Part shown: positions 15,059 through 28,114 of the stretch, one piece after another
Numbering within the stretch: position 1 is the stretch's first letter
How the letters are laid out: each line of letters opens with the position of its first letter
NCBI GenBank assembly: GCA_051294375.1
Contig: CM119263.1
Location: forward strand, 12,961,923-13,025,922
Direction: 5' to 3'
Source: Paraspadella gotoi
Taxonomy: Eukaryota; Chaetognatha
DNA length: 64,000 nucleotides
Made by a program: the position numbers and the translations under genes
The notes under the pieces: model-generated
Databases searched by the model: none
Seen by the model: only the letters and a program-made list of their open reading frames with translations
What the model was told of the DNA's origin: nothing

Positions 15059-15595
15059 TCACGGGAGGTAGTTTGGCGAGAGAGAGATTACTGCCAGCGG
15101 GGAATATGCATGAGGGATGTGAGATTCGAGATTTAGAAAACGGGATGGGTGAGGAAGAATTTTTGAAAGTAGGGCGGTGGAAAGCGAGAGAGCGGAATGG
15201 AGAAGAGGTTTGAGAAGAGGGAAGGAAGGAGAGTTAAAAAGAAAAAAGAGAAGTGACTCTATCATGGAAGAGGGAGGAATGCGAAAAAGTGGAAACTCGT
15301 TTTGAGCGAATGCGAGTGGGAGGCGTGGGCGGCGGGGAGTGGAAGCGACTCGGAGATAAGCGAAGTTTGTTGGGCCGAAAGAAGAAGAATAAGGAGATGA
15401 AGAAGAAGATAAAGAAGAAGATAAAGAAGAAGCCGATAAGTAAATTACTTTTAAATCGTCGCCTTCTACGCGAAGAGGGTTTTTCTCGTCGTCGGTTTCG
15501 TCGTTGTCGACTTCCTTCTCATTATCATCTTCGTGGTCGTGAACCTCTTTAAAGTCGACGTCGTCGTTGTTGTCGTCATCGTCGTCTCTTTTGCA
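15059..15595 (-). CDS. Candidate exon: acidic then Ser-rich open frame, 179 codons
   Basis: The minus frame is open from just after a TAA (15596-15598) to the TGA at 15059. It starts with an Asp/Glu-rich segment (RDDDDDNNDDVDFKEVHDHE and onwards), then Ser-rich, then a hydrophobic Leu/Pro/Ser tail. No domain recognised. The plus strand here is purine-rich, so the minus strand is poor in A and G and lacks stops by composition. That is the main reason for caution. A competing plus-strand frame of 111 codons starts at 14878 (MVARRSCESHSTGELMIILR). In copy B both frames are interrupted by indels. Confidence 0.22.
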   Translation of the reverse strand, partial: CKRDDDDDNNDDVDFKEVHDHEDDNEKEVDNDETDDEKNPLRVEGDDLKVIYLSASSLSSSLSSSSSPYSSSFGPTNFAYLRVASTPRRPRLPLAFAQNEFPLFRIPPSSMIESLLFFLFNSPSFPLLKPLLHSALSLSTALLSKILPHPSRFLNLESHIPHAYSPLAVISLSPNYLP

Positions 15596-15906
15596 TTAAA
15601 GTACTTTTAGGGAATTCAAAATATCCTAAAACTATTTCTTGACTCTGTATGAAGACTGAAGAGGCTTGAAGAGGCTCGGTCAAAGGTTATTTTTCTTTCC
15701 GACGTTCCGAAGCAACAAATGCATTAATTCAACCAGAAGTAAATTGAGAACAATTAGGCGATTTAAAAGATGGAAATAAAATGAAAAAAGCGGAAAAAAG
15801 ATTTAGAAGATTGAAATTTAAAAAAAAAAATAAGACTGCTCTGAAATGCGAGTTTTATGTAACTTCCACTAAATATAAATGAGAGAAAATATTAATGTAT
15901 AGATAT

Positions 15907-15941
15907 TCTTTCATATCTTTCATATCTTTCATATCTTTCGC
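15907..15941. repeat. 10-bp tandem repeat TTTCATATCT
   Basis: Three to four near-perfect units; copy B has the same array at about 20658-20693 with indels. Confidence 0.85.
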
Positions 15942-16296
15942 ATCGAGTGAACCATACTTTTTGTTTGATTTATGTTAATTCTTTTATTATCATCGACCAA
16001 TTGGCGAATTTTTCTCGTTGACTTTTCGCACCCTTTTTTTCCTCAGTCACAGATAACAAGTCTCACACTTCCTTCGATCCATTCTGCCCTTTCGCTCCGA
16101 TTCCCCCGCTTCTCCTTTCCCAGTTTTTTCCATTGTGTGACCACATGTCTTTTCAATCCTTTTTGTTAGCGAAGAGATGGCGCCTTCTAGAGAATCGGAT
16201 GGCAGAAGAAAAAAAGAAAGAAAAACACAGAAGCTCAATATTTGTTGCGTCGCTTTTAGAGTCGCCATAAAGCAGAGAGAGAGAGAGAGAGAGAGC

Positions 16297-19200
16297 ACCG
16301 ACGAGTTTATTTTTACCTAGACATAATACGTTTGCTTTGCCAACAGGATGATTAATAGCGGGTGAGGAAATAAAAGGACCATTATGGATAAATAAAAGTT
16401 TGAGCAAACAATGTCGATCTGCCTTCGATTGGATGTTCCATGAATGTTAGCAAAAAACTTTAAATTTTTAATAAATAGAGAGAAAGAGAAACATAATTAA
16501 TCATAACTAGATCATAACATTAAAAATCATAAAGATTTCTCATATTAATCCATTTAAAATAATCACATCATATTTAAACCATATTAACAATCAATCAATC
16601 AATTAATCAATCAATAGAGATTTTGATTTTTAATTTAAACTCTTCTCCACTCTACGATTCCATCAAAAATGTATTAACCATCTTAAATGCACATACTTTC
16701 TTTCCCATAACACAAAATTTCAACTTCAATTTATCAATCCGATTTTTAATAAATATAAATAATTATGAAGTAAAAAGAATTTAAGTAAATGAGACTTTTT
16801 GTTTAAAAAAAACGATTTCGTTATTTTATCAAATATGGGGCCGCTTCTCCTTCCTCTCTTTCATCTATATACTGATTTTCCTTCACTTTTCTCGTAATCA
16901 TTAATGCTAATCCTAATCTAATAAATATTCACAAATAAAAAAGTAATACGAACAATACAAAATTACAATAAAAACTTTGTGTCTTGTCATACAAGAAAAA
17001 ATGAACACCAACAAATCTGAGCGTATTATTAGTGATTAGTGTATACCAATTACTAAATTATTATTTTTTATTACTATTATTATTTTCAATAATTTCGCTC
17101 GCGAAATCCACTACAAACTTGGTTTGTGGTCGCCTCGCGATGATTATTTTGGCCCTCCAATGCCAGTGGTTTTCAGTCTCCCATGCATATTTGAAGACCA
17201 TTTCTTGTCGCCCCCAGGCCGCCACAAATTGACGTTTCCTTGTCTCCCCGCTGGTCATTCTTGGATCGTTCCTTGTCCTGGTTCTACCGCTCAGGCGTTT
17301 TGCTCTCCCTTCATCCCTCTTGCTCCAAATCGCCGAAGCCATTTTCAGTCCCCCCCCTCCCGCCTTTTTTTTTTTTGCCCCATCGTTTCCGGCCTCATTT
17401 TCCTCATTTTGGTCCTCAGTCGTCATTCTCAGATCGCTGTCGCTGTCATCGTGGGTCATGACTGGTCATCGTGGTCATCGTGGTCATCGTGGTTGGCTGG
17501 TCGCTCTCGTTTTGGTAGACAATCCAAACCTCTTGTATCGATTGTCGCATCTCTGCGACTTTTTCTCGTCTTATTTTCTTCTCTCTTTTTATAGATTCTC
17601 TTTTTCTTTTTAGCATCTTCCCTTTAATTCCCCTTTTTCTTTTCCACGCGCCCCTCTCCCCTTACGTCTCTCTTTTCTTCAACAAGCGAAAACTTAGAAT
17701 ACAACCGTTTTTTTTTATTCTATCACTTTTGTTATTGTTTTAATGCTTTTCAAATTTTCATTTTTTTTTATGATCTTTTTTTGAATTTCCTCCTTTTTAT
17801 TCTAAATATTTTTATTTTAATTTTTGTTTTGTGTCTTTTTTAACTTCGGCTTGCGTTATTTTATCATTTTTTTTTAGTTTCAGTTAGCAGAGTGGGATTA
17901 AAAAATCAGTAAAAATAGTTCTAAATATCACTCCTTTTTAGACCCAGTTCCGCTATTTAATAAATTTCTTTTAAAAATTACTTGAAATCAATTTTTTTTT
18001 ATGGAAACATATGCCGACTTCATTGATCTGTGACCGATATATAACTTTCTTCTTAGATTTTTCATGTTTGTAGCAAAAATAAAACATTTATAATACCTAC
18101 TATGTTTTTTTTATTTGCGTTTAATTTCGACTTCTCTGACCCAGGGCTTTCTCCGGTTGCGCTGTTTTGCCCCGGTGTTTTGGTGGCCTGACCACGCCGC
18201 CACGTGACCGAGAAAATGGGGGAAAGAGGAAGAATTCCAGAAAAGATGGCGCACGCTCAACGAGACGCGGCCCGCTAAGTCGTCGCAACAGATAACCGAT
18301 AACCATTAGGTCCTTAGTGAAAATCATATTGATGCGATTAAATGGACGAAATGACAAATAAAGCAGAATTGGTGAATCACATAATAAAGGACAATTCGAT
18401 ACACAAGTTGCTAGTTGTCATCCTAGCAGGCGTAACCAATGTCCTGTTTCCTAACCCCAAATATATATTTGGGTTCAGTCACTAATTGCGAATATCGTGT
18501 TGTTGAGGTGAAAATCTCTCAAGATATTCGCGAAATCGAGTTATGTTTTTCTTTTTTTTTTTTTATGCAATCGGGGAAATTTTCGTCTCTGGTTCTCAAT
18601 TGGGTAAAACAGCTCTTAGCCATTCCTCACGTAACAGGTTGACTTGCCTGAGGCTATTTTATTGTTAATTGGTAGAGATTCCGATTTTTATTAGACTTAA
18701 TAAAGGTCAAACTGTCACTAAAACTGTCCACTAAAACTAGTTCGAGGATGATTTCCGTTAGTGGACGTAGAAGCGAATCAAAGGTTAATTGTAAAACATA
18801 ACGCGGTTCGCGTGACGCCCTCTGAAAATGGGAATAACATTTGAAATTTAGGGTGAGTGGGTAGTAGAGCCGTAGTGAAAGTCACATTGAAAAATTCTAA
18901 TGGTCATTTATGGACAAGTACCACCGGTGACATTAATTTTTTTTAAAAAATTAAGTTTTTATAATTTTGCAGTAGGCTAATATTTATATATGTACTATCC
19001 TTAAATATCCTAAATTTCAAAATGGACTTTTCTTAATTTTTATGGCAGATTTAAATTCCTTGTCAAAAGTTTGATAAAAGAATTTTAAGATTTTTTAAAA
19101 ATTATTTCATTAAGAAGGTTAAAAATTAAAAAAATATATATTTTAATTTACAAAAAATAATTTTCCAGCTTAAAAAATAGGTTTTTCCGTTTTTTGAACC

Positions 19201-21037
19201 ACTAAATGAAAAGATTTTTCTAAAAAAATATTATAATTTCTTTTTTATCAACTTTTTATGACGAATCCAAATCTGCAAAAAAATTTATAAAAAAAAAAAT
19301 TTTTGAAATTTAAACATTTATAGGCTTAGACTTAATACCTAACTGCGAAATTGCAAAATTATAATAAAATTAATGAAATAACATTTAATTTCATAATGGA
19401 GAAGGCCCGTGCGAGTACAAAAAAAAATATTTTTTTTTGCCAGATATTTAGACTTTAATTTTTCAATTTCAGTGGTATCATTAAAAAAAAATTTTATACA
19501 TTAATGTTTCATTGGTACAACTTTGTTCATTCTCTACTTTTGTAATTTTAATTTAAAGTTAAATTTTAAAAGGCCTTTTTACTATGCTTCAGTGGGTAGT
19601 GAGCAACGATGGTGGCGCGTCGAAGTTGTGAAAGCCACTCGACTGGAAGAACTGATGATTATTTTGAGGCGGAAAGAGGAAGATAAGAGTTCGTTACAAC
19701 AAGAGACATTGTTATCCATATTTTGGCCTAACAGAAATTTTTTTGGAGCCTTGGAAAGATATTTTTTTTAATAGTGTTTTGACAAGAAAAGATCACGGGA
19801 GGTAGTTTGCGAGAGAGAGATTTGCCAGCGGGGATATGCATGAGGGATGTGAGATTCGAGATTTAGAAAACGTGAATGGTGAAGGAAGAATTTTGAAAGT
19901 AGGGGCGGTGGAAAGCGAGAAGAGCGGAATGGAAGAAAGAGGTTGAGAAGAAGGGAGGAAGGGAGAGTTAAAGAGAAAAAAAGAGTGAGTCCTATTAAGG
20001 AAGAGGAGGAATGCGAACAAGTGGAAAACTCGTTTTGAGCGAAATGCGAAGTGGAGGCCGTGGGCGGGCGGGAGTGGAAGCGACTCGGAGTGAAGCGAAG
20101 TTTGTTGGGCCGAAAGAAGAAGAATAAGGAAGATGAGAAGAAGATAAAGAAGAAGAATAAAGAAGAAGCCGATAAGTAAATTACTTTTAACATCGTCGCC
20201 TCTAACGCGAAGAGGGTTTTTCTCGTGCGTCGTTCGTCGTTGTCGACTTCCTTCTCATGTATCATCTTCGTGGGTCGTGTTAACCTCTTTAAAGTCGACG
20301 TCCGTCGTTGTTGTCGTCATCGTCGTCTCTTTTGCCATTAAAGTACTTTAGGGAATTAAAATATCTAAAAACTATTTCTTGACTCTGCTATGAAGACTGA
20401 AGAGGCTTTGAAGAGGCTGCGTCAATAGGTTTTATTTTTCTTTCCGACGTTCCGAAAGCAACAAATGCATTAATTCCAAACCAGAAGTAAATTTGAGAAC
20501 AATTAGGCGATTTAAAAAATGGAAATAAAATGAAAAAAAGGGGAAAAAAGATTTAGAAGATGAAATTTAAAAAAAAAATAAGAACTGCTCTGAAATTGCG
20601 AGTTTTTATGTAACTTCCTAAATATAATGAGAGAAAATATTAATGTATAGATATCCTTGTCATATCTTTCAATATCTTTCATATCTTTTTCGCATCGAGT
20701 GAACATACTTTTGTCTTTTGATTTAAAATGTTATTCTTTTTATTATCATCGACCAATTGGCGAATTTTTTCCGTTGACTTTTCCGCACCCCTTTTTTTCC
20801 CTCAGTCACAGATTAACAAGTCTCCACTTCTTCGATCCATTCTGCCCTTTCGCTCCGATCCCCCGCCTTCTCCTTTCCAGTTTTTTCCATTGTGTGACCA
20901 CATGTCTTTTTCAATCCTTTTGTTAAGCGAAGAGATGGCGCCTTCTAGAGAATCGGATGGCAGAATGAAGAAAAAAAGAAAGAAAAACACAGAAAGCTCA
21001 ATATTTGTTGCGGTCGCTTTTAGAGTCGCCATAAAGC

Positions 21038-21076
<39 letters not shown>
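16297..21076. repeat. Tandem block copy B (about 4.78 kb), indel-rich
   Basis: Direct repeat of 11639-16296, starting right after the GA run that ends copy A and itself ending in a GA run just before a 25-N gap. It is about 120 bases longer than copy A through scattered small insertions. It includes the same MITE with the same target-site duplication. A real duplication would therefore postdate that insertion; otherwise copy B is an assembly copy of A. Confidence 0.9.
18865..19591. mobile_element. Foldback MITE (copy B of the 14.15-kb element)
   Basis: Same ends and the same flanking GTGGGTAG (18857-18864 and 19592-19599) as copy A. It is not an independent insertion. Confidence 0.8.
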
Positions 21077-21080
<4 letters not shown>

Positions 21081-21151
21081 AAAGAGGGAGGAAAGAGAAA
21101 AGAGGGAAGAGAGAGAAAAGATAGAGCGCGAAAGAGAGTGAGAGAGGGAGA
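21040..21151. repeat. GA-rich array before a 25-N gap
   Basis: Imperfect GA with GAAA interruptions, ending at a gap of exactly 25 N (21152-21176). Confidence 0.95.
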
Positions 21152-21176
21152 NNNNNNNNNNNNNNNNNNNNNNNNN
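21152..21176. other. Assembly gap, 25 N
   Basis: Exactly 25 N, the same size as the gaps at 42643, 48280, 55181 and 58959. A fixed small size is a software placeholder for a gap whose flanks could not be joined, not a measured distance. Confidence 0.95.
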
Positions 21177-21217
21177 AGAGAGAGACAGTATGAAAGAGTG
21201 AAAATAAAAATACAGAA

Positions 21218-21236
21218 AAAAAGAAAGAAGAAAATA

Positions 21237-21280
<44 letters not shown>

Positions 21281-21348
21281 AAAAAAGAAAGGGAAAAAAA
21301 AGAAAGAAAGAAAAAAAGAAAGAAAGAAAGAAAGATAGAAAGAAAGAT

Positions 21349-21383
<35 letters not shown>

Positions 21384-21387
21384 ATGA

Positions 21388-21423
<36 letters not shown>

Positions 21424-21426
21424 AAT
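21218..21426. repeat. (GAAA)n microsatellite
   Basis: About 200 bp of GAAA with few interruptions. Poly-Lys/Arg-Glu and Ser-Phe frames over it are artefacts. Confidence 0.95.
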
Positions 21427-21429
21427 AGT

Positions 21430-22308
<879 letters not shown>

Positions 22309-22914
22309 CATTCCTCAACTTATTTAATCGACATAAATTTATCACCTTCGGTCATTTGTAATTCTCATTCTCACAGTGAGTTTAAAAACTTTAAATATCC
22401 AAAAGTATACAAATTTTAGTCATTCAAATCAAACATACTCAAACAATAAACTTTATATTCAGTAACGACTCCAGTAGACGCTTCTTCATTTCAATATATT
22501 CATTATTGTTTCTAAAAAATAATATTATTAAATAGATTATAATTTTAGTTATTTTTCCGATTATTATTGTTCTATTGTTCTATTGTTAAAATCTATCGTT
22601 GTTCAATCCAAATATTTTCTCACCTAATTATTATTGTTCGATATTTATTTTAATCATTTAATAATTCATACTATTGTTACCGTTTTATCAATAATATACC
22701 CGAGGAATTGACTGACTTCCTCGAACCTCACCTTCACAGTGAGCCGGTTGCCGAAGCCTCTTTACTCCCACTCGCTTTCACTTCCGCCGAAGACAAAACA
22801 TTTCTTTTTCATTTCCTTTTCGACAAAAAAAGAAAAAAAAAAGAAGAGGCTTCAGTTCGAAACCAAAATGGTTTTTGAAACAAACAAGAATTGAAAAGCG
22901 TCTATCGTTGGTGA

Positions 22915-23140
22915 AAAGATGGATTTTGTCGTCGGAAACAAAGAGAAGACGCGAAAACAAACGACGACGAAGAGGAAGAAAAAGACGACGACGACGACGA
23001 CGACGACGACGGCGAAGACGGTGACGAAGGACGGAGCCGACGAAAACGTCACGGCCGACTTGAAAAATCAATTTATGAAAAGTTCTCAGTCCTCGCCTTC
23101 CCCCCATCTTTCAATCTTCTCGTCTTCTCGTCTTCTCCTC
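22915..23140 (+). other. (GAC)n patch with an acidic or Thr-rich open frame
   Basis: A pure GAC/ACG run lies at 22984-23010. One plus frame reads NDDEEEEKDDDDDDDDDGED then a basic RSRRKRHGRLEK stretch. Another starts at an ATG (22919, MDFVVGNKEKTRKQ) and reads poly-Thr. Both are open for about 80 codons. No splice sites or domain. GAC arrays occur elsewhere in the window without genes, so this is weak. Confidence 0.2.
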
Positions 23141-23160
23141 TTTGATTTTTTTGTCAAGGC

Positions 23161-23290
23161 GGGGAAGAGAGAGTGAGAGAGAGAGTAGAGAGAGAGAGAG
23201 AGAGAGATATGAGAGAGAGAGAGAGAGACGAAGGAGAGAGAGAGAAGAGAGAGAGAGAGAGAACGAGAGCGAGAGAGAGAGAAAGAGTGA
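23161..23290. repeat. Imperfect GA array
   Basis: GA interrupted by CGA and TGA units. Confidence 0.93.
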
Positions 23291-24440
23291 AAGAGATGCA
23301 GATAGTAGTCACTCCAGTTCTAGTTATTTCGTTTCCCATTTCGCAAATTGCTAAAAAACAAAAGACAAAACAAAATTGCTCCTTTGCTATTTTGAAGTTT
23401 TGTTTTTGTACTTTTTGCTTTTCACCTTTTTTTCCCATTCAGTTCTCGAATTCGAGAGAGTCTTTTGCCTCAACTATTTTCCCTCTTCATTTTTCAAGTG
23501 AGTGGAACCGAACGATTTCAAAATAAAAAAAATAATTTTTTTTTCTTGAAATATATTTATTTCTTAACTTTTGAACTTTTGTATTTCGAAGTGAGAAGTT
23601 TCTTTTTTTTTTAGTCACAAATTTTCATTTTCAAAGAAAAAACTAACGTTTAAACCGCTACGTTTAAACGTTTAAACTTTAACAACGACAGCTTTACTAA
23701 CTAAACCCCAATGACTTTGGTCCTGAGTAGATAAATTGTCTATCACCCCTTTTAAGTCGAATATAAAACATTCGGCGGAAGACACCCCCCCTCCGCGCCA
23801 ACCATCGCGTCTTTTGACGATGCGACGTCGCTTCGAAACGAACGTCATTTGGCGCCGGCCTTTGGGCGTCGCGCCAACTTCCGGGGAGTTCGGTTGGGAC
23901 AAATAAGGGAAATGGAACCCGAGAGACGAGCGCAAACAAAATCCAGCCGAAAAAAAAAAATGGAAAAAGATAAATAAGGAAAAAAAAAGAGAGAGAAATG
24001 AAAAAATACTAAAAGGGAGAAAAAAAAAGGCGAGGTCTTTCATCAGCATTCTGCCCGCGCGGAGAAGGAGGCAAATATGAGGCAAATATGAGGCGGAAGA
24101 GTGGGAGAGTCTGGAGAGTAAATGGGTCTACTCGGAGAGGTGGGTGGAAGGTAGGGCGGGTAGGGCGGGTCGAAAAGGAGACGAAGACCCAAAGCGGAAA
24201 GGAATTCGACCCAAAGAAACTCGATGAAAATAATCGCGGTTCCCGAATGAAAGGATAAAAAAAAAGGGAAAATGAGAGGATACGAGGAGGACGATAAGGT
24301 CGAGTCCCGTGGGAACGAAGGTTGCCTGCTCGTCGAGAATTAACCGGAAGGCGGCGACGGACGATTGGAGATCGCGGATTCCATCTCAGATTCAGGGGGG
24401 GAGATTTGTCTCTCTGCGATCAATGTTAGCTTCTGGAGGA
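23291..24440. other. Intergenic DNA with a GC-rich patch at 23780-23940
   Basis: The patch contains ACTTCCGG (ETS-like) and several CGACG steps, and is open on the minus strand in two frames (about 80 and 137 codons). Neither contains a recognisable domain. AT-rich elsewhere. Confidence 0.35.
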
Positions 24441-24446
24441 AATACG

Positions 24447-24500
24447 TATATATATATATACGTTATATATATATTTAATTTTTATATATATATATCGTTT
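24447..24500. repeat. (TA)n tract
   Basis: Interrupted TA array. Confidence 0.93.
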
Positions 24501-24901
24501 TATTGTTCGTTACAACTATCGTTTTATTGATAAAAAACGTTTTCAAAATCGGAAAATTATGACATCTTTGTGTAATTTTATGCTTTTTTCGTAAAGAAAA
24601 AGCTTGACTTCGTATTTAGGCTCAATATAGATTTGAGAAAAGTTATAAATGGACAATTGAAGTTAGTATATTTAAAGTCACTGACAATTTTTGAAGTATT
24701 GTCTGTAAAGTGAAACTAAATGCAATGATATCTGCTGTGATTTTACGGTAAATAAATAAGGAATTGTAACTCTTATTAGACGTCTAAAGAAGACGTCAAC
24801 GTCTAAAGAATTGCCCATTTTGTTCAGATACATTTTGAAGCGGAAGTGCTTTCTTTTGCGGAATGAATGAAAATGAACTTAATTGCTCGATATCTAACCC
24901 T

Positions 24902-24991
<90 letters not shown>

Positions 24992-25012
24992 GAAAAGAGA
25001 GAGAAAGAGAGA
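24902..25012. repeat. (GA)n microsatellite, interrupted
   Basis: GA array with GGAGAGAA interruptions. A 71-codon ATG frame (25042, MVLAEKKPKVAAVTLLNLVY) follows. It is compositionally ordinary but unsupported by any splice signal or homologue I know. Confidence 0.93.
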
Positions 25013-25259
25013 GAAGGAAAATCCATAAAGAGAGGACAGATATGGTTCTAGCGGAAAAAAAACCCAAAGTGGCAGCTGTGACACTTTTAAATCTTGTTTA
25101 CGACGGAATCCGTGGTCTCTCGTCGGCGTTGGCCCGTCAATCCACCGCGACCCCCCCCCCCCCCCGTCTCGAACGCTCTTCCGTGAGCCGAGACCCGAAC
25201 ATTACCTCTTACATATTTCATTCTCCCTCCTTTTTACTTTTAGTACGTTGGCTTTAAAT

Positions 25260-26331
25260 ATTATTTATTTCAGGTCCGATATCATCCCCAAATAAGAATT
25301 CAAGGCCAGGATGAAAGCCGCCCCTGCTCAACTCCCCCACCCCCCGACCCCGGTTTATTTCTCCTCTCAAAGTCTGTATTTCTTCTCTCACGATATGTCT
25401 CCCTCCTCCCCCTTAACCTCACTCTCGATTTTTGTCGTTGAACACAACACATCAACAAAAACCTGCATACGGCGTCGTCATAGATTTTATTCTGCTGCGC
25501 TCGGCGCTCGTTTGAGCAACCCCAGCGCGGTCGCGATCCAAGTTAAGCGTACATGTTCTGCAAATCGGTAAATTTTTTTTTGTGACATGTTTCAAATTGT
25601 CATCTTGTATGTGTGTTTGGGTAAATCTCTAAACTCGTCGAAATTTTATTCCAAGAAAATCGGTCGTATTACTTTTACTAAAAATGAAGAGTTTTTTGAA
25701 AAATACTCTTCGGTNNNNNNNNNNNNNNNNNNNNNCTTGGATGGCTATCGTGCTCAATCTTCATCTTTAAGGACGGTAAAGTTCCGAGTAGAGATCAGCA
25801 AGGATACAAGCGAGGGTCGGTGGTCGGTAGCGCCATCAACAACGCCCAAACGACGGGGGGATCGCCTCGCCTCATTAGGCGTCATCCATTCTCGAGGCCA
25901 ATCGCACCAAACTACAAAGTGTGACAGCCGAGAGAAAAAAAGGCTCAACAGTTGACAGGTTTTTTTGGTTTCTTTGTTTGTTTATTTGTTTTGTTTTTTG
26001 TAGTAATATTTTTAAGCTTTCTCATACGTATTCTTTGTTGCTGATATTTAGGTCACTTCAATTCCGTAATCATTGAGAGAAAATATTTGGCTTACAGGAC
26101 AAAATAAAATATCTAAAAACCAAAAGGTTATACGTTACTTTTAAAAAACGAAAATGAAAAAGCGATTGATCTTTATCGATGGCGCTTATAAAAAAAAACG
26201 TAAATAATAAAGGAAAACCTCTAAATCTCACTTTGGCGAAGGTCTCGGGATTCATCCGGGGTCATCGACAAGAAAATAAAGGGAGAGAAAAACGAGATAA
26301 AAACTGAAGCCGCAAATGGAAAATGGTAATA
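25260..26331. other. Intergenic DNA with a 21-N gap
   Basis: Gap at 25715-25735. A GC-rich segment at 25750-25940 follows, open on both strands, with no recognisable product. Confidence 0.4.

Positions 26332-26402
<71 letters not shown>
26332..26402. repeat. (GA)n microsatellite
   Basis: About 70 bp of GA with two GAAA interruptions. Confidence 0.96.
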
Positions 26403-26405
<3 letters not shown>

Positions 26406-26959
26406 GGAACGATGAGGGAAACAGATGAATGAAGAACCTGATGGTTGGAGGAAAGTAAATGTTTTTTTATTGGGAAGGAATGAATGAGAAAATGAATTAT
26501 TGCCCGCTTTCGTTGAAACCATGCAATAAATAATCAATCACTTCAATAATATGTTATTCATGGAGTTTCTTTATAAATAAAAAGAGAGCAAAACGAATAT
26601 TTTACTTAAACCTTAATTTAAGGTTTTCTTCCCATTATTTTTTTTATTTTCTTGCAGCTACTTTTGTCGATCTAGAAATAACAGTAATTGTGACAGACAA
26701 GCGAGGTCATTCACCATCTTATGTTAACTTTCCTTTCTTTTTTTTCTTAACCCTCGTATTTTGTCCTTTCGTGATTCGTGGTAAAATTCATGTCAGTACC
26801 CTGTACATTCTTCTTCACTGACTTTTTCTGTTTGATTTAGACTTTCTTTTTTGGTCTCTCGTAAAATGTTTTTCTTATTATTTACTTTTTTCTTTACATC
26901 CTGTGCTATTTTCGTTTACAACAATCCATACATATTAAATACACTATACAGTTGCGTGA
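26403..26959. other. AT-rich DNA, nothing seen
   Basis: Low-complexity AT-rich sequence without repeats or open frames of note. Confidence 0.5.
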
Positions 26960-27440
26960 TGTGAAAATTATAAAAGTTCATGATATAAAAATTTAACACA
27001 TAGATCATGAAAATAAAAATAAAAATTTTAATTTTAAATATTAATTGAGCCCAGTGATCTGTATTTTTATATAGTAATAAATATATAATTGGCTAAAATT
27101 TCCAAATAAAATTTTATGAATTATAAGACCGGATTTGAGTTTTTTTGCAAAAAGTGGTCAAAAAAGTAAAAAAACCATATTTAAACTATCGATTTTTAAT
27201 TTTCAGCTTAAAAATATAATTTTTTGCTATTTAGACTAACTTAGCGACATAATTTTTTAAAAAGATTTATATTTATTTTTATTATGAGAAATCTGAATCT
27301 GTCTTTAGAAATAAATTTAAAAAACAAAAAAATTTGAAATATCGACATTATACAAAATAAACTGACTGGGATACTACTGGGATAAAAATAAAAAAAAATA
27401 CAGATTCGTATTCACCAATAGCATAGTTTTAGAGCATTGC
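26960..27440. mobile_element. Diverged relative of the foldback MITE family
   Basis: The interior shares, in the same order as the 38.1-kb element, a CAGATT-GA-TT segment, AAAAAGAT runs, a TTTTTAAGCTGAAAATTAA string (read as reverse complement) and a TTTGAAAT end. It is roughly self-complementary. Terminal repeats and target-site duplication could not be fixed, so limits are approximate. Confidence 0.4.
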
Positions 27441-27869
27441 TAAATTCGTAAACATTACAATAAATCCAGCAATTCCGTATTCATTGAGATTTGTCAAAAC
27501 TGTTTATACAATGTGCAACGAGTGAGAGCGATTAGTTTCCTCCGTTAATTCGCAGAGAGCAATGATCTCGGCTCGACTGGATGAATTAGCTTTGATCCTC
27601 GCCTTCAAACCAACTTCACAGAGAGTCGATGAAACGCGGTGCAGATTTTCGGCAAAGGGTAAGGCTTTCCGGAGATAGATTTCAAATTATAGATTCGCTG
27701 CCAAGATATATGGAAGGTCTGTTGCTGGACTCATTGCATTCATCAATCACCATCCGTCAGAATACGTCTCACTTCCGACATCTCTGTCTCTCTCTCTCTG
27801 TCTATCTGTCTCTCTTTAAATTTTTCTCCTTTTTTTCCAACTCTCTCCCGCTCTAAACCGAATGCTTCA

Positions 27870-28093
27870 NNNNNNNNNNNNNNNNNNNNNNNNNNNNNNN
27901 NNNNNNNNNNNNNNNNNNNNNNNNNNNNNNNNNNNNNNNNNNNNNNNNNNNNNNNNNNNNNNNNNNNNNNNNNNNNNNNNNNNNNNNNNNNNNNNNNNNN
28001 NNNNNNNNNNNNNNNNNNNNNNNNNNNNNNNNNNNNNNNNNNNNNNNNNNNNNNNNNNNNNNNNNNNNNNNNNNNNNNNNNNNNNNNNNNNNN
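27870..28093. other. Assembly gap (224 N)
   Basis: Run of N; no content can be inferred. Confidence 0.99.
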
Positions 28094-28114
28094 AATTGGC
28101 TCTGGCGAGTTCCG

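Larger units (their letters stand above)
11639..16296. repeat. Tandem block copy A (about 4.66 kb)
   Basis: The segment beginning CACCGACGAGTTTATTTTTA and ending in a GA run recurs immediately downstream at 16297. Internal landmarks keep the same order in both copies: TCAA repeats, a GATGACC-type array, a GC-rich patch with CACGTGAC, a foldback MITE, a purine-rich block and a GTC patch. Differences are mostly 1-3 base insertions or deletions, more typical of uncorrected long reads than of evolutionary divergence. Confidence 0.9.

Noticed and set aside
24776-24787. TTAGACGTCTAA palindrome with nearby GACGTC repeats as a CRE cluster
   Set aside because: Only half sites of the CRE consensus in AT-rich DNA with no promoter features around.
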